From the NCBI GenBank assembly GCA_002388005.1, contig DGLO01000001.1:1-14668 (forward strand): DNA of 14,668 bases, in the 5' to 3' direction. The position numbers and the translations under genes were made by a program. Numbering within the stretch: position 1 is the stretch's first letter; each line of letters opens with the position of its first letter. This DNA comes from Candidatus Neomicrothrix sp. UBA4542. Its GTDB lineage: Bacteria > Actinomycetota > Acidimicrobiia > Acidimicrobiales > Poriferisodalaceae. The notes beneath the pieces were generated by a model that did no database searches, was not told the origin of the DNA, and saw nothing but the letters and a program-made list of their open reading frames with translations. This document shows positions 1 to 6,268 of the stretch, piece by piece.

Positions 1-297
1 CGCTTGCTGCAGCAGCCCTACCGAACCGCAACCTACGGTCACTTGGCTGACGTCTACGCCATGCTTGTTTGCCAACGCGTCCCGCACAGCTTCACCTCGA
101 TGGTCGGGGTACCGATTCAACGAATTGGCTTCGCTAACAATTGCGGCCAACACGGACGGAAGAGGGCCGTAGGAACTTTCGTTCGAGGCGAGCTTGATCG
201 CCTCATCTAATTGGTGGTCAGCAGCAGCTTGGGCTGCCGATTTCCCTGGCTTGTACTGAGGGAGGCCGTCCACGACGGCACGGGGTCGTCCACTCAC
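1..297 (-). CDS. pat: Aminotransferase of the HisC/Pat family (N-terminal part, runs off left edge)
   Basis: Only the first 99 residues lie in the window; the gene continues past base 1. The product is a fold-type I PLP aminotransferase that would transfer the amino group to or from histidinol phosphate or an aromatic keto acid in the cytoplasm. Visible family marks are LPQYKPGKSA near the N-terminus, KLASNESSYGPLPSV, the NRYPDHRG segment and GCGSVGLLQQ near residue 90, the start of the cofactor phosphate-binding region. The form GCGSVxLxQQ and the SYGPLPSV stretch resemble mycobacterial Pat (aromatic aminotransferase, also called HisC2) more than classical HisC, from memory of that family. 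The GTG start at 297 follows a perfect GGAGGAG (309-303) with a 5-base spacer. The gene lies 41 bases downstream of the LLM gene on the same strand and may be read with it, or from a promoter at that gene's end. Confidence 0.85.
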   Translation of the reverse strand, partial: MSGRPRAVVDGLPQYKPGKSAAQAAADHQLDEAIKLASNESSYGPLPSVLAAIVSEANSLNRYPDHRGEAVRDALANKHGVDVSQVTVGCGSVGLLQQA

Positions 298-327
298 GGG
301 AACTCCTCCAAGGTGCGGGCTGTTGTC

Positions 328-350
328 AGCCTAGGCGTTTATCCAGCCAA
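328..350 (-). promoter_or_regulatory. Putative promoter for the HisC/Pat gene
   Basis: On the minus strand, TAGGCT (333-328) fits the actinobacterial -10 form TAnnnT and would give a leader of about 25 bases carrying the strong ribosome site. TTGGCT (350-345) lies 11 bases upstream, overlapping the end of the LLM gene. That spacing is too short for a classical -35 box, but the same arrangement occurs before two other genes in the window. Confidence 0.3.
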
Positions 351-1208
351 CTCTTCTAGAAGAGCGAGGTGAGGTTCTGCTCCGCCAGCCGGATTCAACG
401 GGATCACGACCATCTCTGTTGCCCCCGCATCACCATGTTGAGCTACACGCTCCAATATCGCCTCAGGGGTTCCCCACGCGACCAACCCGTCGATGAGGCG
501 GTCACTTCCCCCGTCCACAAAATCTGAATCATCAAATCCGAGGCTCCTCCAAGCTCGCCGGTAGTAGTCCAGTTCCACATAGAACCCAAGGGCGCGCCGA
601 GCAAGTCTTCGAGCCTCAAGCGGGTCTTCGCACAACAAACACATCTGGGTCACGTTTAAAGAAGTGCTCTCTGAGATTTGTTGACGAACGACAGCCGTAT
701 GGTCGGGGGTTTGCAGGAATGTGCTGACACCGTCAACCAAGGAACGCACAGCTTCCAACATTTTGGGGCCATGAGCAGCTACGTGAATTTCAACCTCATG
801 AGAACCCGGAACAGAGATCTGAGCGTCTCGAACGGCCTTGACATATGTGGTCAGCTTTTCGACTGGCGGCTCCCAAACGTGGCCTCTGGTGTTCGCAAGT
901 CCAGCGTTGGAAACTCCGAGCCCAAGCACAAACCGGCCATTGGAAAACTCGGCAAGCGTGAGGGCTCCCGCTGCGGCTGCAACCGCATCTCTCGCATAGA
1001 CGTTCGCTATTCCGGTCGCCACTCGCAGGTGGTCGGTGGCCGCCAACAAATGTGCTGAGGTAGCGAAAGGCTCACGCCCAAATAACTCGGGAACCCAGAG
1101 GGTGTCGACTGAGAGCGCTTCAAGGTTTTGAGCAAACGCAGCCAAAGATTGCGCTGGCATTCGATCAGTGTTGAACATCACACCAATCGGGATTCGTGAC
1201 TTGTTCAC
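339..1208 (-). CDS. LLM-class F420-dependent oxidoreductase
   Basis: A 289-residue member of the luciferase-like monooxygenase superfamily, a TIM-barrel fold using reduced F420 or FMN. It begins with the usual first strand (IPIGVMFNTD), then LWVPELFGREPFATSAHLL and LRVATGIANVYARDAVAAAA, followed by FSNGRFVLGLGVSNA at about 89-102, where cofactor-contacting loops normally lie. The length and the V-x-E-L-x-G-R-x-P pattern match small single-domain F420-type enzymes common in actinobacteria. The substrate is unknown. The start is a GTG at 1208; only a weak AGGTG precedes it, so the start is fairly, not fully, sure. The HisC/Pat gene follows on the same strand. It is divergent from the small membrane gene at 1391, across a 182-base gap. 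Confidence 0.88.
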   Translation of the reverse strand: MNKSRIPIGVMFNTDRMPAQSLAAFAQNLEALSVDTLWVPELFGREPFATSAHLLAATDHLRVATGIANVYARDAVAAAAGALTLAEFSNGRFVLGLGVSNAGLANTRGHVWEPPVEKLTTYVKAVRDAQISVPGSHEVEIHVAAHGPKMLEAVRSLVDGVSTFLQTPDHTAVVRQQISESTSLNVTQMCLLCEDPLEARRLARRALGFYVELDYYRRAWRSLGFDDSDFVDGGSDRLIDGLVAWGTPEAILERVAQHGDAGATEMVVIPLNPAGGAEPHLALLEELAG

Positions 1209-1252
1209 ATCTGCACCTACCTACTTACCTCATCATCTATTCGATGGCTCAC

Positions 1253-1264
1253 TGCACCTGTGCA
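1253..1264. repeat. Small inverted repeat in divergent gap
   Basis: TGCAC-CT-GTGCA, two 5-base arms around 2 bases, sits between the divergent LLM gene and the small membrane protein gene. It has the look of a regulator half-site pair, but arms this short arise by chance, so a regulatory role is only a possibility. Confidence 0.2.
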
Positions 1265-1390
1265 ACAAGATCGCACAAAAGACCCCTGGAATGTGATTAG
1301 CGACTGGGTGTGAGCGAAATCCACTTTTGGACGCAGCGATTCGAATACTGATTGGTTACGGTAGAGCTTTGAGATATACGAGGAGCAATT

Positions 1391-1618
1391 GTGCGCAATC
1401 GACCAATAGAGCCAGCATGGTTCATCGCCGTTGGCGTAGCAGTTTCCTGGATTGGGATTCTTTTGAAAAGTATCCCGGTAATTTTCACAGGCTTTGGAAT
1501 GTTCATCGGGTTCGCCCTATCCACTGTCGTCATCGTGTTGAACGAAACACGATTCGGGCCCAGGCACACACCGACGGATGACACTGACAACCCCGGCGAA
1601 AGCTCGGAAGCCAGCTGA
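1391..1618 (+). CDS. Small two-helix membrane protein
   Basis: This 75-residue protein has two hydrophobic segments, about residues 10-24 (WFIAVGVAVSWIGIL) and 29-50 (PVIFTGFGMFIGFALSTVVI), with a short lysine-containing turn between them. The ends are polar: a basic N-terminus (MRNRP) and an acidic, serine-rich tail (DDTDNPGESSEAS). Both ends would lie on the same side of the membrane, probably inside. The GTG start at 1391 follows GAGGAG (1380-1385) with a 5-base spacer, which is the main reason to believe the gene. It is alone on its strand, with the LLM gene diverging on its left and the PhyH-like gene converging from the right, 26 bases after its stop. I do not recognise a family and assign no function. 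Confidence 0.7.
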   Translation: MRNRPIEPAWFIAVGVAVSWIGILLKSIPVIFTGFGMFIGFALSTVVIVLNETRFGPRHTPTDDTDNPGESSEAS

Positions 1619-1644
1619 TTTCGCGTTACATGCACTGAGTGAAG

Positions 1645-2478
1645 TTAGGTGGCCTGCAAAACAGTCGGAAACATTGGTCCCCCTAGCTTGTCGCCCGGAT
1701 CCAACCCATGATCTGGTGGCAACGGCATCGTGTGCGGCTTCGGGTCATAAACGACGTCTTCTCCAACCCAGCGACTAGCGAACGCTCTACGCCGCTTACT
1801 TCTCGATGAATTACCTCGAGAGCCGTGAACGGTGAGGGGGTGAAATATCAACACATCCCCAGGTTCGAGATCCCAGGAAAGAACCTCGTACTGCTCGCGG
1901 TTGGAGTCAATGTCCGGCATGTCTTCAAGATCTGGATTGACCATATAGGAGTTGTAATCGGGAGTGATTGCCTTGAAGCGATTTGACCACCTGTGCGAAG
2001 CTCTAATGAACTCAAGTCCGCTCGATTCAGAAGTCACGGTGTCGACAGGGATCCAAATACTGACGATTTGCTCTCCGATAATCGGCCAGAAGGTCAGATC
2101 GTGATGCCACGGAGTCGGAACATCTGATCCGGGCTCCTTCAAGAACAGTTGGTCATACCAATGAGTCACTGACGGCGAGTCGAGAACCTGTTGCGCCAAC
2201 CGTGCCAAGGGCGAACCGAAAACTACGTCTTTGAAGTAATCGTTCTGCAGCCACATGAACAAATCAGCGGTGAAACCGCGATCTGTTAAGGAGAGCACCT
2301 CGCCGAGCTTGCTGGGCGCCTTTTGGGTGTGGTCTATGGCCGTTGCTATGCGATCCACCCAGGCATCAGATAACACTTTGGGCGCGCGAATTGCGCCGTC
2401 CTCTCTAAGGGCAGCCACCTCAGAGTCGGAAAGATTTCGTTCGGGCTCCTCAGGTTGATCGAATGCCATACCGCACAT
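1645..2478 (-). CDS. Phytanoyl-CoA dioxygenase (PhyH) family oxygenase
   Basis: A non-haem Fe(II)/2-oxoglutarate oxygenase of about 277 residues, the family that hydroxylates phytanoyl-CoA, ectoine and many small metabolites. It opens with the typical helix and turn (LSDSEVAALREDGAIRAPKVL). The iron ligands are visible: H125 and D127 in PTPWHHDLTFWP and the distal H218 in HPLTVHGSRGN. The arginine-rich SRSKRRRAFASRW just after it should hold the 2-oxoglutarate carboxylate. The substrate cannot be told. The start is uncertain: ATG at 2478 has GGAG only 3 bases upstream, ATG at 2469 is also possible, and an in-frame TTG at 2520 adds residues unlike the family. It diverges from the LimB-like gene, and the two oxygenases may share control. 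Its 3' end faces the small membrane gene. Confidence 0.88.
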   Translation of the reverse strand: MCGMAFDQPEEPERNLSDSEVAALREDGAIRAPKVLSDAWVDRIATAIDHTQKAPSKLGEVLSLTDRGFTADLFMWLQNDYFKDVVFGSPLARLAQQVLDSPSVTHWYDQLFLKEPGSDVPTPWHHDLTFWPIIGEQIVSIWIPVDTVTSESSGLEFIRASHRWSNRFKAITPDYNSYMVNPDLEDMPDIDSNREQYEVLSWDLEPGDVLIFHPLTVHGSRGNSSRSKRRRAFASRWVGEDVVYDPKPHTMPLPPDHGLDPGDKLGGPMFPTVLQAT

Positions 2479-2506
2479 TAACTCCGATCGGGTGCACCTC
2501 TTCTCA

Positions 2507-2579
2507 TTAAGAACCTTCAACCTCGCACGAAAACCCGAACAAGCCTAAACAGTCCAATAGAAGGGTTGGGGTTAAGAAC
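2507..2579. repeat. Direct repeat TTAAGAAC in the divergent promoter region
   Basis: The exact 8-mer TTAAGAAC occurs at 2507-2514 and 2572-2579, 65 bases apart, in the gap between the divergent PhyH-like and LimB-like genes. The right copy sits just before the -10 box. It overlaps GAAC-N6-GTTC (2576-2589), an inverted repeat covering that box. This could be an operator pair; an 8-mer repeat in a gap of this size can also occur by chance. Confidence 0.25.
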
Positions 2580-2594
2580 TACTAGGTTCGAGCT
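2566..2594 (+). promoter_or_regulatory. Putative leaderless promoter before the leader ORF and LimB-like gene
   Basis: TAGGTT (2583-2588) is a good TAnnnT -10 box lying exactly at -12 to -7 from the A of an ATG at 2595, the standard geometry of leaderless actinobacterial transcripts. TTGGGG (2566-2571) lies 11 bases upstream of it. The same -10 hexamer at the same distance from ATG occurs before the epoxide hydrolase gene. Confidence 0.45.
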
Positions 2595-2654
2595 ATGAGA
2601 AACTTTCGGCCGCAAACTTCTATACCTGAGCTCTCAGCGGGACCGTGCGTGTGA
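2595..2654 (+). CDS. Possible 19-residue leader peptide, coupled to the LimB-like gene
   Basis: A short ORF, MRNFRPQTSIPELSAGPCV, starts at an ATG placed where a leaderless transcript from the TAGGTT box would begin. Its TGA stop (2652-2654) shares its A with the ATG of the LLM gene (TGATG), the classic arrangement for translational coupling. The LLM start itself has no good ribosome site, which makes coupling attractive. The peptide has no run of one amino acid, so it does not look like an attenuator for a particular amino acid. It could be chance; comparison across relatives would decide. Confidence 0.35.
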   Translation: MRNFRPQTSIPELSAGPCV

Positions 2655-3871
2655 TGGGACTTCAGTTCGGTGCCTTTCTTGCTCCGCATCATCCGGTCGG
2701 CGAAAACCCGATGCTGCAATTCCGCCGAGATCTTGATCTCGTTGTCCAACTCGAACAGCTAGGTTTCGACGAGTTTTGGTGTGGGGAACATCACAGTTCG
2801 GGTTGGGAAATGATCGCCAGCCCGGAAATGTTTCTCGCTGCTGCCGGGGAACGGACTTCACGCATCAAGCTTGGAACCGGAGTTGTTTCTCTGCCATATC
2901 ACCATCCATACAACGTTGCTCAACGCATCGTCCAGTTGGACCACATGACCGCTGGCAGAGTGATTTTCGGAACCGGACCAGGGGCGCTTCCCTCTGACGC
3001 TCACACATTCAATATTGATCCCATGGTCCTGCGTGACCGACAAGACGAGGCACTTGGGGTGATCTTGCGTCTCCTTCGCGGGGAACCTCGCTTTTCGTAC
3101 GACTGCGACTGGTTCACCATGAAAGATGCCCAGTTGCAACTCCTGCCGGTGCAAGACAACATGCCCGCTGCTACCGCGTCGATGGTGTCGCCTTCAGGGA
3201 TGACACTTGCCGGCAAATACGGAATCGGCGTCATCTCCATCGGATCGATGGCGGCGGAAGGCATCACCGCTTTGGCCACCCAATGGGAGTTCGCCGAAGA
3301 CGCCGCCCGCGAGTCTGGGGCGACGGTAGACAGGTCCGACTGGCGAGTCTTAATGAATTGGCATTTGGCGGAAACGAAAGATTTAGCGCGGGCACAGGCT
3401 CGAGACGGACTTCAACGTTGGCACAACGAATACATCGTCGGCACTCTGCAAAGGCAAGGAGCTGTCGCCTACAGCGATCCTGACGAAGCGCTCGACGCGA
3501 TTTGCGGGGGTGCGTCGAGGGGCATAGTGCAGTCGGCAGTGGTGGGTACCCCCGACGATTTGGTCCAGTTCATTCGCGACATGCACGAGCTCACCGGAGG
3601 TTTCGGAACAGCGATCGGCTTCGTCCACGATTGGGCAAACCCTCGCGACACCGCCAATAGCTGGGATCTTGTCGCCCGTTACGTGATCCCTGAGATCAAC
3701 GGCTACACCAACAAACTGAGAGAATCTCAAGAGTTCGTATCGACGAAGCGCGAAGCGTTCAACCGCGCTGGCGAAGCCATTCTCAACAAAATCATGGGCA
3801 ACGAGAAGGCGGCGGAGGCCATGCAGGTAACGATTGCCCGAAACAAGAAAAAATCGGCCGAAAACTCCTAG
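2654..3871 (+). CDS. LLM-class flavin-dependent monooxygenase, limonene 1,2-monooxygenase-like
   Basis: About 405 residues of the bacterial luciferase-like superfamily, TIM barrel, expected to use reduced FMN and oxygen. The N-terminus FGAFLAPHHPVGENP, then FDEFWCGEHHSSGWEMIASP, LGTGVVSLPYHHPYNVAQR and GRVIFGTGPGALPSDAHTFN are the pattern I associate with the LimB group, which epoxidises limonene in Rhodococcus; actual substrates of such homologues are often unknown. The C-terminus ends in a lysine-rich tail (IARNKKKSAENS). ATG 2654 is chosen because it puts the first strand at the normal place; in-frame GTG codons at 2645 and 2651 are alternatives, and none has a strong ribosome site. It is 40 bases upstream of the CoA-transferase gene, probably in one transcript. 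Confidence 0.88.
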   Translation: MGLQFGAFLAPHHPVGENPMLQFRRDLDLVVQLEQLGFDEFWCGEHHSSGWEMIASPEMFLAAAGERTSRIKLGTGVVSLPYHHPYNVAQRIVQLDHMTAGRVIFGTGPGALPSDAHTFNIDPMVLRDRQDEALGVILRLLRGEPRFSYDCDWFTMKDAQLQLLPVQDNMPAATASMVSPSGMTLAGKYGIGVISIGSMAAEGITALATQWEFAEDAARESGATVDRSDWRVLMNWHLAETKDLARAQARDGLQRWHNEYIVGTLQRQGAVAYSDPDEALDAICGGASRGIVQSAVVGTPDDLVQFIRDMHELTGGFGTAIGFVHDWANPRDTANSWDLVARYVIPEINGYTNKLRESQEFVSTKREAFNRAGEAILNKIMGNEKAAEAMQVTIARNKKKSAENS

Positions 3872-3911
3872 TCGTTGGGCGTCGCTTTAATCCGCGCGAC
3901 ATGCTGTAGCA

Positions 3912-6197
3912 ATGGCGACACCCCCGCTACACGGTCTTCGAGTAATAGAAACAGCCACCGGAATTTCGGGTCCTTATGCCGGACGCCTCCTGGCATGCCT
4001 TGGTGCCGAAGTAGTCAAAGTTGAACCCAACGGTGGTGATCCAGCGAGAAACCAGCCGGTCGACGATTTCGACTTGGCTGAAGACGAACTCAGTCCTCTT
4101 TTTGTTCATCTGAATGCCGGGAAGTTCAATGTGAACGCCGAAGAAATCGACGCATCTTGGGCTGATGTCGTCCTGGCCAGTGATGTCCTCATCGATCTTC
4201 GAAATTCTCAATGGGATCCAGAGCACCTCCGTCGACACAACACACGTTTAGTGACGACAACAGCGTGGGGAGCTGATGCCTCAACGCCGGGATGTATCGC
4301 CGATGAACTACTAGTGCAGACCGCAACCGGGTTCTTAGGATTTAACGGAGACGAAGGGTTAGAGCCCTTAAGGCTTCCCGGGTGGCAAAGCCAGTACATC
4401 GCGGGCGGGCTGGCTGCGGCCATGACGCAAACGATTCTTAGAACCGACGCTTCACATATTGATGTTTCATGGTTAGGTGCTCTACTCACCGCAACCGAAT
4501 TGTGTTACGCCGATGCTTTGCATTGCCAACGTGTCCGTTCATTGGTGGGCGCGCATCCACCTACCGCGTTTCCCTCCGGCGCCATCAAATGCAAGGACGG
4601 CCACGTCGCCCCCGGTTCGATTCGTCCCATCGATTGGGAAATGCAATGCCTTTTCTACGGAATTCCAGAGTGGATCGATGATCCCGAACTGCGGAATAGG
4701 CTTCGTAGACAACCTCACATCCCGCTGATCTGGGAGAAGATCGCCCCTTGGTATTCAGAGAGGACCAAACGCGAGATCTTCGATCTAGCGTTGGAGTCTC
4801 CATGGGCAGCGGGAATGGTGATGACTCCCCTCGATGCGCTCATGGACCCTCATCTGGAAGCTCGCGGCTACCTGGGAGAAATCGTCACTCCTGAAGAAAC
4901 GGTGACCGGCGCTGTTCGACCCTTCAAGGCTCCATCTCTCCCCGTTGTCGACCAACGAGTGCGGGTGGTTGGGGAAGACAAGCCTCCCAGTCCCGACAAT
5001 GAACATCACTTGCGGCTACGGCCCTTCGACGACCTCAAGGTCATCGAAATGACGATTTCCTGGGCAGGTCCCTATGTGGGCAATGTGCTTTCCCCTCTCG
5101 GTATTGAAGTCATAAAGATCGAGTCGACCGCTCCTTTTGACGGCTTTCGCACCCAACGTCCCTACGATCACGGGATGCGGCCGGGCCAAGAACATTTGGT
5201 TCATGACAATCGCTTTTACGAAGCCGGTGGCTTGTTCAACGCCGTAAACAAAGGCAAGAAGGACTGCGTCATCAACCTCGCTAGCGACGAAGGTAAATCT
5301 GCCTTCTTGGAACTCGTAAGAAACACTGACGGATTAGTCGCTAACTTTTCAGCCCACGTCTTGCCGCAACTCGGTCTCGATTTCTCAACGCTCACTGACG
5401 TAAACCCCCGCTTTGTCGTGGTTCGCATGCCTGCCTTCGGGGTTGATGGCCCCTACTGCGACGCTGTCGGCTACGGCTCGATAATCGAGGCAATGGGCGG
5501 AATAGCTCATCGGCAGGGTTACGAACATGAAGAGGCCCGGGTATCAAACATCTATTTTCCCGACCCGACCGCAGGCGTCCACGCAGCGAACGCTTTGCTC
5601 GCTGGCCTCTTTCACTCCGACACGACCGGTCACGGCATCGAAATCGATCTCAGCCAACACGAAGCCATGTGGCAGCACTCGGGCGAGGCACTCATCCTGG
5701 CTTCGCGCCACGGCAGAAACATTGGTCGGATGGGTAATCGCGAACCGGGCATCGATGTAGCGACTTTTGCGTTAACCAACGATCGGTGGGTGGCTGTAGT
5801 GGCAACTGGTGAGGCAAGCAAGCTGGTGGCTGAGCTACTTGAACGCTCTAGGGAATGGTCTGCGAGTGAGTTCGTCGATCAGGTTGAAGCATCTGGTGGA
5901 AAAGCAGAAGTTTGTTGGGATCCCTGGACAGCCCCCAACGAGAGGCGAGTCGCCCCTCGCATCGACCGCGTGGATCACCCCATAACCGGGCCCATGCGAC
6001 ACCTCGCGTCACCATTTACGGTCGATGGCTTTCGACCCAGGCCCATCAAACATGCTCCGCTATTTGATCAAGACACCGATGAGATACTCGCCACTATTGC
6101 CGGCCTCGACGCGAAAACGATTGCTGGTCTACGTCGCGACGGTCACATAGGCGGCGAACTACCACCACCTTCAGAACTTGGCTTCGTCTACGACTGA
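3912..6197 (+). CDS. Tandem family III CoA-transferase (CaiB/BaiF), two fused domains
   Basis: A 761-residue protein with two CaiB/BaiF-type halves. The first (about 1-355) opens with LHGLRVIETATGISGPYAGR and AEVVKVEPNGGDPAR; the second (about 370-761) restarts with FDDLKVIEMTISWAGPYVGN and IEVIKIESTAPFDG. Family III enzymes move CoA between carboxylic acids through an acyl-aspartyl intermediate. The second half keeps the Asp (D551 in YFPDPTAGVHAANALLAGLF) and the following glycine region. In the first half the matching segment is LPGWQSQYIAGGLAAAM, with Gln161 where Asp is expected, and that half is shorter, so it is probably not catalytic. Normal enzymes are intertwined dimers of about 400 residues; the fusion may mimic one. 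ATG 3912 lacks a clear ribosome site. The preceding LLM gene suggests a shared catabolic role; donor and acceptor acids are unknown. Confidence 0.88.
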   Translation: MATPPLHGLRVIETATGISGPYAGRLLACLGAEVVKVEPNGGDPARNQPVDDFDLAEDELSPLFVHLNAGKFNVNAEEIDASWADVVLASDVLIDLRNSQWDPEHLRRHNTRLVTTTAWGADASTPGCIADELLVQTATGFLGFNGDEGLEPLRLPGWQSQYIAGGLAAAMTQTILRTDASHIDVSWLGALLTATELCYADALHCQRVRSLVGAHPPTAFPSGAIKCKDGHVAPGSIRPIDWEMQCLFYGIPEWIDDPELRNRLRRQPHIPLIWEKIAPWYSERTKREIFDLALESPWAAGMVMTPLDALMDPHLEARGYLGEIVTPEETVTGAVRPFKAPSLPVVDQRVRVVGEDKPPSPDNEHHLRLRPFDDLKVIEMTISWAGPYVGNVLSPLGIEVIKIESTAPFDGFRTQRPYDHGMRPGQEHLVHDNRFYEAGGLFNAVNKGKKDCVINLASDEGKSAFLELVRNTDGLVANFSAHVLPQLGLDFSTLTDVNPRFVVVRMPAFGVDGPYCDAVGYGSIIEAMGGIAHRQGYEHEEARVSNIYFPDPTAGVHAANALLAGLFHSDTTGHGIEIDLSQHEAMWQHSGEALILASRHGRNIGRMGNREPGIDVATFALTNDRWVAVVATGEASKLVAELLERSREWSASEFVDQVEASGGKAEVCWDPWTAPNERRVAPRIDRVDHPITGPMRHLASPFTVDGFRPRPIKHAPLFDQDTDEILATIAGLDAKTIAGLRRDGHIGGELPPPSELGFVYD

Positions 6198-6268
6198 GCA
6201 CCTCAACGCGGACGGATCCTGGCACACTGAGGCAGTCGCCGCGTCCCCCAATCGCGACCTCGAAACCA

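Noticed and set aside
4..210. Plus-strand ORF at the left edge
   Set aside because: It lies antisense to the HisC/Pat N-terminus, whose minus-strand translation matches a known family.
1352..1378. TTGGTT with GATATA as promoter for the small membrane gene
   Set aside because: Transcription would start at or past the ribosome site GAGGAG, which would then be missing from the mRNA.
1297..1635. Minus-strand ORF of 112 codons over the small membrane gene
   Set aside because: Its translation has no family features, and the plus-strand frame has a strong ribosome site and clear membrane segments.
2491..2498. Palindrome GGTGCACC near the PhyH-like start
   Set aside because: An 8-base palindrome is expected by chance about once in 256 positions, and no second copy is nearby.
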